Made by a program: the position numbers and the translations under genes
In this document: in pieces, positions 1 to 9,099 of the stretch
Layout of the letters: each line of letters begins with the position of its first letter
Position numbering within the stretch: position 1 is the first letter of the stretch
The notes under the pieces: model-generated
Seen by the model: only the letters and a program-made list of their open reading frames with translations
What the model was told of the DNA's origin: nothing
Database searches by the model: none
NCBI RefSeq assembly: GCF_021390155.1
Contig: NZ_CP089985.1
Location: forward strand, 2,491,001-2,555,000
DNA: 64,000 bases
Origin: Pseudomonas sp. HN11
GTDB taxonomy: Bacteria > Pseudomonadota > Gammaproteobacteria > Pseudomonadales > Pseudomonadaceae
Direction: 5' to 3'

Positions 1-3000
1 TCGCAAGCCCCGGTGATGCGCCTGGTGGTCAATGAGGACAGTGCCACGTTGCTGTTCCATCACCTGGTGATGGATCACATCGCCCTGGAAATCCTGCAAC
101 ATGAGATGCAGGCGTTCCTCATGGGCACGCAGCATACCTTGGGTGCGGCTGTGCCGTACCGCAACTATGTGGCCCAGACTCGCGTGGGCGCAGAGGATCA
201 CGAAACGTTCTTCCGCGAAATGCTCGGTGACATCGATGAGCCGACCCAGGTCGAGCGCCTGGGCGGCAATGAGCAGATTCAACGCCCTCTGGATACAGAC
301 TTGAGCCAACGCCTGCGCGCGCAAGCCCGGCAAGCTGGCGTCAGCGCCGCCAGCCTGATGCACCTGGCCTGGGCCCAGGTACTGGGCAAGGTTTCGGGCC
401 GCGATTCGGTGGTGTTCGGCAGCGTGATGCTTGGTCGCCTGCAAGGCGGTGAAGGGGCCGAACGGGCCATGGGGGCGTTTATCAATACCTTGCCGCTGCG
501 GGTCGACCTCGGTGAACGCTCGGTGCGCGACGCGCTGCGGGCCACCCACGCACGACTCAGCCAGTTGCTCAGCCATGAACAGGCGCCGTTGGCGTTGGCC
601 CAACGTTGCAGCGGCGTGCCGGTGGCAACGCCGCTGTTCGACACGCTGTTCAACTATCGCCACAGCACGCCGCAGGCTGCCAGCGAAGCGTGGCAGGGCA
701 TTCGGTTGCTCAAGGCTGAAGAACGCAGCAACTATGGCTTGTCAGTGAGCGTGGATGATCTGGGGGATGGTTTCTTCCTGAAAATCGTGGGGCAGGGTGC
801 GCGCCGGTTGTGCGGCTACTTGCAGGTTGCCGTGGAACAAGTGGTGCAGGCGTTGGAGCAGGGCAGCGCAATGGGCATCAGTCACTTGCCGATCCTGCCT
901 GTCGTCGAACGCCAGCAACTGCTGGATTTCAATGCCACCACGCGCCCCTTCCCGCGCGAACACACGGTGCAACGCCTGTTTGAAGCCCAGGCCCAGGCAC
1001 GTCCCGGCGCATTGGCGGTGCTGCATGGCGGACAGTCGCTGAGTTATGGCGAGCTGAATACCCGCGCCAATCGCTTGGCCCATCACCTGCTGGGCCTTGG
1101 GCTGCGTCCCGGTGATAACGTGGCGATCCTGTTGCCGCGCTGCCGGGACCTGCTGATCAGCCAACTGGCCGTGCTCAAATGCGCCGCCGCCTATGTGCCG
1201 TTGGATATCAACGCACCCGCCGAACGCCAGGGTTTCATGGTGCAGGACAGCGGTGCGGGCTGGTTATTGACCCGCAGCGATATTGCCGTCGACTACGCCG
1301 TACAACGGTTAGACCTGGACACCCTGGCGCTCGACCCCCAGCCCAACCACAACCCGGACCTGTCGCAGTCCTCGAACAGCGTGGCGTACATCATGTACAC
1401 CTCCGGTTCCACCGGTACGCCGAAAGGTGTGTTGGTGCCCCATCGCGGCATCACCCGCCTGGTGATCAATAACGGTTACGCCGACTTCAATGCCAGCGAC
1501 CGCGTGGCCTTTGCCTCCAACCCGGCGTTCGACGCCAGCACCATGGACGTGTGGGGCCCGCTGCTCAATGGCGGCCAGGTGCAGGTGATCGACCATGCCA
1601 CCTTGCTCGACCCGGTGGCCTTTGGCGTGGCCTTGGCGGACGCAACGGTGTTGTTTGTTACCACGGCATTGTTCAACCAGTACGTGCAGCTGATTCCCCA
1701 GGTCCTGGCAGGTTTGCGCATCCTGCTGTGCGGCGGCGAGCGTGCCGACCCGGCTGCCTTCCGCAGCCTGTTGGCCCAGGCGCCGGCGTTGCGTCTGGTG
1801 CATTGCTATGGGCCGACCGAAACCACCACTTACGCCACCACCTATGAGGTGCGCGCGCTGGCTGATGACGCCGACAGCGTGCCGATCGGCCGACCGATTT
1901 CCAACACGCAGGTCCATGTGCTGGATGCGCACCTGCAGCCGTTGCCGCTGGGCGTGACTGGTGAAATCTGCATCGGCGGAGACGGTGTGGCCTTGGGGTA
2001 TCTGAATCGACCTGATCTCACCGCTGAAAAGTTTGTGCGCGACCCTTTGAATGAGGACGCCTTGATGTATCGCACCGGCGACCTTGGCCGTTGGACAGGC
2101 GACGGCCTGCTGGAGTGCATCGGGCGCAATGACGATCAGGTGAAGATCCGTGGATTCCGTATCGAGCTGGGCGAGATCGAGGCGCGCCTGGCGACCTTCG
2201 CCGGTATCCAGGAGGTGGTGGTGTTGGCGCGCGAGGATGCGCCGGGAGACAAACGCCTGGTGGCCTATTTCACCTGGGCAGATGAGCCCATCGACATCGA
2301 CAGCGTACGCGCCTATCTGCAGGGCCAATTACCGGAATACATGCTGCCGTCGGCCTTTGTGCCGCTGGATCAGCTGCCGTTGACCGCCAACGGCAAGGTC
2401 GACCGCAAGGCCTTGCCGGTGCCGGCCCTGGAAACCTTCAACCGCCGTGAGTTCGAAGCCCCGACCGATGGCCTGGAGCACACCCTGGCGCAGCTGTGGG
2501 CCGAAGTGCTGAAGCTGGAACAGGTCGGTCGCCATGACAGCTTCTTCGAGTTGGGCGGGCATTCATTGCTGGCGATCCGTCTGGTCAACCTGATGGAAGA
2601 CGCGGGGTTGCAGGTGTCGCTGGCCGAACTGTTCCAACACGCCAGCGTGGCCTCCGTTGCCGCAATGCTGCGCCAGCGTACGGATGAGACGGTGCGTGAG
2701 ACTTCGGTGATCACGGTTCGCACCGGTGGCTCGCAAGCGCCCTTGTTCCTGGTCCACGAATTCAGCGGCATGGACGTGTATTTCCCTGCGCTGGGTCAGC
2801 ATCTGCCCGGTGACTATCCAATCTACGGCTTGCCCGGTGTGGCGCTTGGCGATTCTCATCTGAACACCATGGAGGGCCTGGCGGCGCGTCTGGTCGGGTT
2901 GATCCGTGGCATTCAACCCCATGGGCCTTACCGGATTGCCGGCTGGTCGTTTGGTGGGGTGCTGGCCTATGAAGTGGCGATGCAACTCTTGGGGCTGGAT

Positions 3001-4395
3001 GAGGCGTTGGAATTTCTCGGCCTTATCGACAGCTACGTGCCGCGCATGACCGATCAGGGCAAGGCCCGCTGGAGCGGCCCGGACGCGCTCAAGCGGCATT
3101 TGCTGCTGCAGTGCACGGCCTATTGGAAAGCACAAGGAGATGTGGATGAGTTGGCGAGCCTTGAACAATTGGAGGCAGGTATTGGATCTCTGGACTTTGC
3201 GGGCCTGCTGCAGCGTTGTCGCGATAAAGGTTTGCTATACGCGCAAATGGCGGCGGCTGCGGACGCGGACCTCTTGAGTTTTATCGAGCGGGAAGTCGGG
3301 CACGGGCATGCACTGGCACATTACAGCCTGTTTTCGTTGCCGATCGCGGTGCATCTGTTCAGTGCGAGTGAGCGCCCGACCGAGTTGTCGCGGCGCAGTG
3401 AATCCCTGGGGTGGAATGAGGTGTTGGCGCCGGGGCAATTGCGCCAGGTGGCGGTGCCGGGGGATCACCAGAGCATGATGCAGGCGCCGCATATCCAGGC
3501 GCTGGGCCGGGCGATGGTTGAGGCTCTGGGTGCTTGTACGCCGCAGGTTCAGGCTCAGCACCAACCGTTGCTGAGGATTCAGAGTGGGCGTGCGGGATAT
3601 ACGCCGGTGTTCTGTGTGCCGGGGGCTGGAGACAGCGTTACCGGATTTGTCGCCTTGAGCGAGGCATTGGGGCGGGATTGGCCGCTGTTCGGCTTGCAAC
3701 CGCGTGGGTTGGAGGGTGAGGCGGTGCCTCATAGCCAGGTGGAAGTGGCAGCGGCTTGTTACGTGAAGGCGTTGGAGCAGGAATGTCCGCAGGGGCCGGT
3801 GCATCTGGTGGGGCATTCGTTTGGGGGCTGGGTTGCGCTGGAGATGGCGTTGCGATTGCAGGCGGCTGGGCGGCAGGTGGCGTCGTTGACGGTGATCGAC
3901 AGTGAGTCACCGGAGCGCGCCGTTCGGCCCTATACGACGACGGCGGCGTTGATGCGGTTGATTGAGGCGATGCAGTTGTCGGCCGGGAAGTCGTTGGGGA
4001 TCGACCTGGTGGACTTTGCCGGGCGTGATGAGGTGGCTCAGCGCCGGCAGTTACACGCTGGGATGGTCGGCGTTGGTCTGTTGCCTGGGCGCTCTTCTGT
4101 GGATGCGATGGATGGGCCGGCGCGGACTTATGCGGCGGCGTTGCGCACGCAGTATCGGCCTGGTGCGCGCTTTAAGGGCGTGGTTCGGTTGGTGTTGGCT
4201 GAGGATCCGGCGCTGGATGCGGCGGGGAATCAGCGGGAGCAGGGGTTGATGGTTGAGGGGTGGCGGCGGCAGGGGAGTGGGTTGCAGGTTTGGTATGGCG
4301 GGGGGAATCACTTTACGTTGCTCAAGGCGCCCAACGTTTTGGGGTTGGCGCGGTGGTGGGTGGATGGTTTGGTGGTTGGGGAGGTTGTGTCGTGA
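1..4395 (+). CDS. Nonribosomal peptide synthetase, terminal module C-A-T-TE-TE (5' partial)
   Basis: The reading frame is open from base 1, so the N-terminal part and any upstream modules lie outside the window. Counting from the first codon, a condensation domain fragment comes first (HHLVMDH active-site motif near residue 20). The adenylation domain follows (TSGSTGTPKG at about 467-476, then YGPTETT and NGKVDRK), then a carrier domain with LGGHSLLAIRL near 850. Two type I thioesterases end the protein: GWSFGG near 981 with a later GDH, and GHSFGG near 1270 with a later GGGNH. Tandem thioesterases and a macAB-luxR neighbourhood are typical of Pseudomonas cyclic lipopeptide synthetases. I read the specificity code as DAMFLGCTYK, which suggests a branched aliphatic residue such as Ile or Val (weak). 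The last 800 bases use very G-rich codons, unlike the start. Confidence 0.93.
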   Translation, partial: SQAPVMRLVVNEDSATLLFHHLVMDHIALEILQHEMQAFLMGTQHTLGAAVPYRNYVAQTRVGAEDHETFFREMLGDIDEPTQVERLGGNEQIQRPLDTDLSQRLRAQARQAGVSAASLMHLAWAQVLGKVSGRDSVVFGSVMLGRLQGGEGAERAMGAFINTLPLRVDLGERSVRDALRATHARLSQLLSHEQAPLALAQRCSGVPVATPLFDTLFNYRHSTPQAASEAWQGIRLLKAEERSNYGLSVSVDDLGDGFFLKIVGQGARRLCGYLQVAVEQVVQALEQGSAMGISHLPILPVVERQQLLDFNATTRPFPREHTVQRLFEAQAQARPGALAVLHGGQSLSYGELNTRANRLAHHLLGLGLRPGDNVAILLPRCRDLLISQLAVLKCAAAYVPLDINAPAERQGFMVQDSGAGWLLTRSDIAVDYAVQRLDLDTLALDPQPNHNPDLSQSSNSVAYIMYTSGSTGTPKGVLVPHRGITRLVINNGYADFNASDRVAFASNPAFDASTMDVWGPLLNGGQVQVIDHATLLDPVAFGVALADATVLFVTTALFNQYVQLIPQVLAGLRILLCGGERADPAAFRSLLAQAPALRLVHCYGPTETTTYATTYEVRALADDADSVPIGRPISNTQVHVLDAHLQPLPLGVTGEICIGGDGVALGYLNRPDLTAEKFVRDPLNEDALMYRTGDLGRWTGDGLLECIGRNDDQVKIRGFRIELGEIEARLATFAGIQEVVVLAREDAPGDKRLVAYFTWADEPIDIDSVRAYLQGQLPEYMLPSAFVPLDQLPLTANGKVDRKALPVPALETFNRREFEAPTDGLEHTLAQLWAEVLKLEQVGRHDSFFELGGHSLLAIRLVNLMEDAGLQVSLAELFQHASVASVAAMLRQRTDETVRETSVITVRTGGSQAPLFLVHEFSGMDVYFPALGQHLPGDYPIYGLPGVALGDSHLNTMEGLAARLVGLIRGIQPHGPYRIAGWSFGGVLAYEVAMQLLGLDEALEFLGLIDSYVPRMTDQGKARWSGPDALKRHLLLQCTAYWKAQGDVDELASLEQLEAGIGSLDFAGLLQRCRDKGLLYAQMAAAADADLLSFIEREVGHGHALAHYSLFSLPIAVHLFSASERPTELSRRSESLGWNEVLAPGQLRQVAVPGDHQSMMQAPHIQALGRAMVEALGACTPQVQAQHQPLLRIQSGRAGYTPVFCVPGAGDSVTGFVALSEALGRDWPLFGLQPRGLEGEAVPHSQVEVAAACYVKALEQECPQGPVHLVGHSFGGWVALEMALRLQAAGRQVASLTVIDSESPERAVRPYTTTAALMRLIEAMQLSAGKSLGIDLVDFAGRDEVAQRRQLHAGMVGVGLLPGRSSVDAMDGPARTYAAALRTQYRPGARFKGVVRLVLAEDPALDAAGNQREQGLMVEGWRRQGSGLQVWYGGGNHFTLLKAPNVLGLARWWVDGLVVGEVVS

Positions 4396-4553
4396 GGGGT
4401 TTGTCGGTGTACATATCCGTTGCTGCGGTCACGGCCACTTATGGTTCCGCTCTTACAGCGGGTCACTTTTGGAAAGGCCGGAAGCCGGCCCAGCCAAAAG
4501 TAACCAAAAGGCCTTCGCCCCACCACTCGGCACCTCGCCTAGGCTCGGTGTGC

Positions 4554-4660
4554 CCGAACGTAGGCTTTAGAGCGTGGGCCGCCGCGCTGGGCCATCCTTG
4601 GCCCAGCGCGGCTAACCCGGCGTCCTGCCGGGTTACCCACGCTCCAAAGCCTACGTTCGG
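4554..4660. other. Y-shaped double-hairpin structure in element A
   Basis: A 24-nt outer stem (4554-4577 with 4637-4660, one mismatch) encloses two hairpins. The first is a perfect 13-bp stem (4582-4594 with 4599-4611, loop TCCT). The second is an 8-bp stem (4614-4621 with 4627-4634, loop GTCCT). The same layout occurs in element B with a different outer-stem sequence that still pairs. It could act as a structured RNA or as cruciform DNA; the sequence alone does not decide. Confidence 0.75.
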
Positions 4661-4751
4661 CCAGCGTGGTTTTACGGGGCGCCGAAGATCAAAAGCAAAA
4701 GCGCAGCGGCCTGTTAGCCGACCGGTTTCTGGAAGCTGGTTTCGGTCCAAA

Positions 4752-4779
4752 TGTGGGAGCGAGCAAGCCCGCTCCCACA
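4752..4779. repeat. REP palindrome
   Basis: Short palindrome TGTGGGAGCGAGCAAGCC followed by GCTCCCACA, the common REP type of the P. fluorescens group. It sits in the centre of the large inverted-repeat element A. Confidence 0.8.
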
Positions 4780-5028
4780 GTTTAGATCTCCTATATCAGG
4801 AAGATATCAAACGGCTCTGGCTCTTTTTTTGATCTTGATTTTGATCTTAGGCGACCCCCCAAATCACTGTCGAATTACGGGCACACCGAGCCTAAGCGAG
4901 GTGGCGAGTGTTGGGGCAAGAGCCTTTTGGTTACTTTTGGGCTCTTTTCAAAAGTGACCCGCCGTAAGGGCGGAACCCATATCAGCCGTTACCTAAATAA
5001 CGGATATGTAAACGACCAAAGGCCACCC

Positions 5029-6180
5029 ATGGAAAAGTCAAAGTTACGCAAACTAGGAATGCTCACGGTAATCACAGTCGCCATAGGCCTAATCATCTAC
5101 ACGGTCCAAGCCCCCGCCGACGCACCGCAATACCTCACCTCCACCGCCGAACGCGGCAACATCGAAAACGCCGTGCTCGCCACCGGCCTGCTCGAAGGCA
5201 TCAAACAGGTAGACGTCGGTGCCCAGGTCTCCGGCCAATTAAAGTCACTCAAGGTCAAAGTCGGCGACAAGGTCAAAAAGGGTCAATGGCTGGCCGAAAT
5301 CGACCCATTGATCCTGCAAAACACCCTGCGCAAAGCCCAGGTCGACGAAGAAAACCTCCAGGCCCAACGCCGCGCCACCGCCGCCCAGCTCAAGCAAGCC
5401 AAATCCGTGTACGAACGCTACAAAGGCCTGCAGAGTGACGAGTCGGTCTCCCGCCAGGACTTCGAAGACGCCGAGTCCACCTTCCAGGTGCAACAGGCCA
5501 ACCTCTTGTCCCTGGACGCGCAGATCAAAAGCGCTCACATTCAGATCGACACCGCCAAGGTCAACCTGGCCTATACCCGAATCGTCGCGCCCATCGACGG
5601 CGATGTAGTGGGTATCGTCACCCAGGAAGGCCAGACCGTGATCGCCAACCAACTGGCGCCGGTGCTGCTCAAGCTGGCCGACCTGGACACCATGACCGTC
5701 AAGGCCCAGGTCTCCGAGGCGGATGTGATCCACATCAGCCCCGGCCAGCAGGTGTACTTCACCATCCTCGGTGAGGCCGACAAACGTTATTACGCCAAGC
5801 TGCGCGGCACGGAACCGGCGCCGCAGAACTTCCTGGAAACCCAGACCGCCGGCACGCCGAAGCAGAACACCGCGGTGTTCTACAATGCGTTGTTCGATGT
5901 GCCCAACCCTGATCACCGCTTGCGCATCGCCATGACCGCACAGGTGCGCATCGTGCTCGACACCGCCGAGGCCGCGCTGATGGTGCCGGTGGCGGCGCTG
6001 GGTGCGCGTAACAACGACGGCACCTACTCGTTGCGGGTGCTGGACGCCAAGGGCAAGGCAGTGTTGCGGGAGGTGAAGACCGGGATCAATAACAACGTCA
6101 AGGTGCAGATCCTCGAAGGCCTGGCCGAAGGCGACAAAGTGGTGATCGGCGACGCTACGCCGGCCGTGGCGGGGAACTGA
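5029..6180 (+). CDS. macA: MacA-like periplasmic adaptor of tripartite efflux pump
   Basis: Membrane-fusion protein of 383 residues that links the MacB transporter to an outer-membrane TolC-type channel; here probably for lipopeptide export. I chose the ATG at 5029 because it has AAAGG six bases upstream and is followed by one N-terminal membrane anchor (about residues 10-27). The longer in-frame start upstream lies in repeat sequence. A biotinyl-lipoyl-like half motif (VGAQVSGQLKSLKVKVGD), a long coiled-coil hairpin (about 95-180), the second lipoyl half and the MacA-typical segment NTAVFYNALFDVPNP are visible. macB begins three bases after the stop codon, so the two are co-translated. The first codons are C- and A-rich, in contrast to the G-rich end of the NRPS gene. 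Confidence 0.92.
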   Translation: MEKSKLRKLGMLTVITVAIGLIIYTVQAPADAPQYLTSTAERGNIENAVLATGLLEGIKQVDVGAQVSGQLKSLKVKVGDKVKKGQWLAEIDPLILQNTLRKAQVDEENLQAQRRATAAQLKQAKSVYERYKGLQSDESVSRQDFEDAESTFQVQQANLLSLDAQIKSAHIQIDTAKVNLAYTRIVAPIDGDVVGIVTQEGQTVIANQLAPVLLKLADLDTMTVKAQVSEADVIHISPGQQVYFTILGEADKRYYAKLRGTEPAPQNFLETQTAGTPKQNTAVFYNALFDVPNPDHRLRIAMTAQVRIVLDTAEAALMVPVAALGARNNDGTYSLRVLDAKGKAVLREVKTGINNNVKVQILEGLAEGDKVVIGDATPAVAGN

Positions 6181-6183
6181 CGG

Positions 6184-8142
6184 ATGACTCAGCCACTGCT
6201 GGAACTCAAGGGCATCACCCGCAGTTTCATGGCCGGCGAGCGTGAGTTCATCGCGCTCAAGGGCATCGACCTGACGATTCATGCCGGGGAAATGGTCGCG
6301 ATCATCGGCGCCTCGGGGTCTGGCAAGTCCACCCTGATGAACATCCTCGGCGGCCTGGATTACGCCACGGCCGGCAGTTACAAGATCAACGGCATCGAAA
6401 CCCGCTCCCTGGGGGATGAGCAGTTGGCCGAACTGCGCCGCGATTACTTCGGCTTTATCTTCCAGCGCTACCACTTGCTGGCGCACCTGAGTGCCTTGCA
6501 CAACGTGGAAATGCCGGCGATCTATGCAGGCACACCGCAAATCCAACGCCACAGCCGTGCACGGGAGTTGCTCGCGCGACTGGGCCTGTCCGGCCACACC
6601 ACCCATCGCCCCAGCCAGCTCTCCGGTGGCCAACAGCAACGGGTAAGTATCGCCCGCGCCTTGATGAACGGCGGCGAAGTAATCCTCGCCGACGAACCCA
6701 CCGGTGCCCTCGACACCCACAGTGGCAAGGAGGTGATGCGCATCCTCGCCGAGCTGCACGCGGCGGGGCACACGGTGATTATTGTCACCCACGACCCCAA
6801 GGTCGCGGCGAATGCCCAGCGTATCGTCGAGGTGAGTGACGGCCAGATTGTCAGCGACAAGGCCAATGACAGCGCGGGCCTGGAGCTGCCCAGCGACACA
6901 CCGATAGAGCCAGAACGCAGCGACGCCCGGCGTTTGGTGGCGAGCCTGGGGTTGTTCAAGGAGGCCTTCAACATGGCCTGGGTCGCGCTGGTGTCTCATC
7001 GCATGCGCACCTTGTTGACGATGCTGGGTATCGTCATCGGCATCACTTCAGTCGTGTCGATCTCGGCTATCGGCGAAGGGGCCAAGCGCTATGTGCTCAA
7101 GGACATCCAGGCGATCGGCAGCAACACCATCGACATCTTTTCCGGCACCAGTTTTGGTGACAGTCGTGCCTCGGCCATCGAGACCTTGATGCCTTCGGAT
7201 GTGGACGCGTTGAACCAGCTGTATTACGTCGACAGTGCTACGCCAGTGGTGGGCCGCAACCTGTTGCTGCGCTTTGGCAACATCGACCTGGATGCGCAGG
7301 TGAATGGCGTCAGCGACCGCTACTTCAAGGTCAAGGGCCTCAAGCTCGAAGCCGGTATCGCCTTCAGCGAAAGCGATGCACGGCGCCAGGCCCAGGTGGT
7401 GGTGATCGACCACAACACCCGGCACCGACTGTTCGGCCCTAACGTCGACCCGCTGGGTCAGGTGATCCTGGTGGGTAACCTGCCGTGCACCGTGATTGGG
7501 GTGACCGCCGATAATAAGAACATGTTCGCCGCCAGCAAAGCGCTGAATGTGTGGGTGCCCTATGAAACAGCGGCGGGGCGCTTGCTGGGGCAGCGTCATC
7601 TGGACAGCATCACCGTGCGCATCAAGGACGGCCAGCCGAGCAAGGTGGTGGAAGACAACGTCAATAAGCTCATGCTGCAACGCCACGGCACCAAGGATTT
7701 CTTCACCAACAACCTCGACAGCATCATGCAGACGGTGCAGAAAACCAGTCGCTCCCTGGCGTTGCTGCTGTCGTTGATTGCGGTGATTTCGTTACTCGTG
7801 GGTGGGATCGGGGTGATGAATATCATGCTGGTGTCAGTGACCGAGCGTACCCGTGAGATCGGAATTCGCATGGCAGTGGGCGCGCGCCAGTCGGATATTC
7901 GCCAGCAGTTCCTGGTGGAAGCGGTGATGGTGTGCCTGATTGGCGGGCTGATCGGGATCTCGCTGTCCTATGCCCTGGGTTTTCTGTTCTCGTTGTTTGT
8001 GAAGGAATGGGAGATGGTGTTTTCCATGGGCTCGGTCATCACCGCGTTTGCCTGCTCGACGCTGATCGGCATTGTGTTCGGTTTTGTACCCGCGCGGAAT
8101 GCGGCGCGGCTCGACCCGATCGAAGCGCTGGCAAGGGATTGA
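6184..8142 (+). CDS. macB: MacB-like ABC transporter, ATPase-permease fusion
   Basis: Inner-membrane ABC exporter of 652 residues, the usual MacB size. The N-terminal ATPase carries Walker A GASGSGKST (42-50), signature LSGGQQQR (about 146) and Walker B VILADEPTGALD. Then come a first membrane segment near 275-295, a large periplasmic domain, and three C-terminal FtsX-type membrane segments from about 525 onward. With MacA it moves substrate from the periplasm through a TolC-like channel; no channel gene is present in this window. Position directly after an NRPS end matches the transporter pair of viscosin- and massetolide-type lipopeptide loci, so secretion of that peptide is the likely role (inference). 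Confidence 0.94.
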   Translation: MTQPLLELKGITRSFMAGEREFIALKGIDLTIHAGEMVAIIGASGSGKSTLMNILGGLDYATAGSYKINGIETRSLGDEQLAELRRDYFGFIFQRYHLLAHLSALHNVEMPAIYAGTPQIQRHSRARELLARLGLSGHTTHRPSQLSGGQQQRVSIARALMNGGEVILADEPTGALDTHSGKEVMRILAELHAAGHTVIIVTHDPKVAANAQRIVEVSDGQIVSDKANDSAGLELPSDTPIEPERSDARRLVASLGLFKEAFNMAWVALVSHRMRTLLTMLGIVIGITSVVSISAIGEGAKRYVLKDIQAIGSNTIDIFSGTSFGDSRASAIETLMPSDVDALNQLYYVDSATPVVGRNLLLRFGNIDLDAQVNGVSDRYFKVKGLKLEAGIAFSESDARRQAQVVVIDHNTRHRLFGPNVDPLGQVILVGNLPCTVIGVTADNKNMFAASKALNVWVPYETAAGRLLGQRHLDSITVRIKDGQPSKVVEDNVNKLMLQRHGTKDFFTNNLDSIMQTVQKTSRSLALLLSLIAVISLLVGGIGVMNIMLVSVTERTREIGIRMAVGARQSDIRQQFLVEAVMVCLIGGLIGISLSYALGFLFSLFVKEWEMVFSMGSVITAFACSTLIGIVFGFVPARNAARLDPIEALARD

Positions 8143-8166
8143 GATGTCTCAGCCAACATAGATCAA

Positions 8167-8258
8167 ATGTGGAAGCGGGCTTGCCCGCGAATGCAGTGTG
8201 TCAGTCAACAGATTCATTGGCTGAATACCGAATTCGCGAGCAAGCCCGCTCCCACATT
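8167..8258. repeat. REPIN (paired inverted REP sequences)
   Basis: Two REP half-palindromes in inverted orientation, GTGGAAGCGGGCTTGCCCGCG and its partner CGCGAGCAAGCCCGCTCCCAC, separated by about 45 bases. It lies between the convergent macB and luxR-type genes. Confidence 0.85.
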
Positions 8259-8273
8259 TAGACCTGAGTAGTC

Positions 8274-8957
8274 TTAAAAACCAGCGGTGTCCTCAGTAGC
8301 GTACATCCACCGCAGCAACGAATGCCGGCCACTGATCCCCAGCTTGATCGCCGCGCGCTTCAGGTAACTCTCGATGGTGTTGACCTTCAATGCCAGCTGC
8401 TCCGCCAACTCCGGCGCCGTACGCCCGGCCAGCAGGCCTACGCAGACCTCAAGCTCCCGGCTGGACAGGGTCAGCCCCGACTGCACCAAGCGTTCTTCAA
8501 TACGCCTGCGCAGGGTTTCGATGCCCTGGTTTTCCGGCACCATCAAATCGCCGTCCTGGCGGCACGGTTGGATAGCGGCAATGTGTTTTTCCACCATGGG
8601 CAGCAGCAGGGTGGAGAAGTCCTGCAGCATGCTGCGTTCCTGGGGTGAAAAGCTGTCGGACTGGTGTGAGCGATACACTGACAGCACATAGCGCACGTCG
8701 TCCCGCCGGCGGGTTAGGTGTAATTGGGCGGCGGGTTGTTCTTCGTCCAGGGGCACTGCCGAATCGGTATAGACCGGGCTGATCTTGCGACGAGTTTGCC
8801 CTTCGGCGCTTACCCGCAATTGCGTGATATGGGTGGCGTCCACTGACAGTTGGGTAAGAATCAGGTCATGCAGCATGCGTGGAAAATGGCGACTGCCGGT
8901 GCTGGCGATGACTTTGCCAATATGGGGAAACAACTGTGCGTTCATCAATTCGTCCAT
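8274..8957 (-). CDS. LuxR-type transcriptional regulator of lipopeptide locus
   Basis: Protein of 227 residues with a C-terminal LuxR/GerE helix-turn-helix (about 160-220: LTLSSRELEVCVGLLAGRT, then VNTIESYLKRAAIKLGISG). The N-terminal part is not recognisable as an acyl-homoserine-lactone binding domain. LuxR proteins without that domain flank Pseudomonas lipopeptide genes and activate them (ViscAR/ViscBCR-like). Its convergent position right after macB fits that role, so I infer control of the NRPS-macAB operon. The start is the first ATG; Met5 is an alternative. About 140 bases without a gene lie upstream. Confidence 0.85.
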   Translation of the reverse strand: MDELMNAQLFPHIGKVIASTGSRHFPRMLHDLILTQLSVDATHITQLRVSAEGQTRRKISPVYTDSAVPLDEEQPAAQLHLTRRRDDVRYVLSVYRSHQSDSFSPQERSMLQDFSTLLLPMVEKHIAAIQPCRQDGDLMVPENQGIETLRRRIEERLVQSGLTLSSRELEVCVGLLAGRTAPELAEQLALKVNTIESYLKRAAIKLGISGRHSLLRWMYATEDTAGF

Positions 8958-9099
8958 GAGGCGTGCAGGTATTCGGCTTTATAGCGGCGGGGGTTAAGGT
9001 GCAAGCCAATGCGAATACCTGGCGTGATAGTCCTTCCCGCCGGAACCTATGCTAGTACAGCCTGGCGACGGGAAGGGGATCCAATCTGAAAAAATCGGA

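Larger units (their letters stand above)
4410..5010. repeat. Large inverted-repeat element, copy A
   Basis: This fills the gap between the NRPS and macA; I see no convincing gene in it. It is bounded by a perfect 12-bp terminal inverted repeat, TACATATCCGTT on the left and AACGGATATGTA on the right. Roughly 150 bp inward from each end are homologous in inverted orientation, sharing GGGTCACTTTTG, AAAGTAACCAAAAG and CTCGCCTAGGCTCGG-like blocks. The left arm adds a double-hairpin structure, and the middle holds imperfect GATCAA runs and a REP palindrome. Copy B at 10946-11571 has the same design. ORFs inside it are repeat sequence read through. Confidence 0.85.

Noticed and set aside
4554..4660. 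Cloverleaf-like fold considered as a tRNA
   Set aside because: No anticodon arm, no T-loop sequence and no CCA-type acceptor; two hairpins on a long stem only.
4260..4832. 190-codon frame running out of the NRPS into the repeat element
   Set aside because: Made of shifted NRPS sequence plus repeat sequence; the same repeat translation recurs in element B.
5245..6999. 584-codon minus-strand frame opposite macA/macB
   Set aside because: Antisense shadow of two clear genes; composition (His/Asp/Gly/Val-rich) is typical of reversed Pseudomonas coding sequence.
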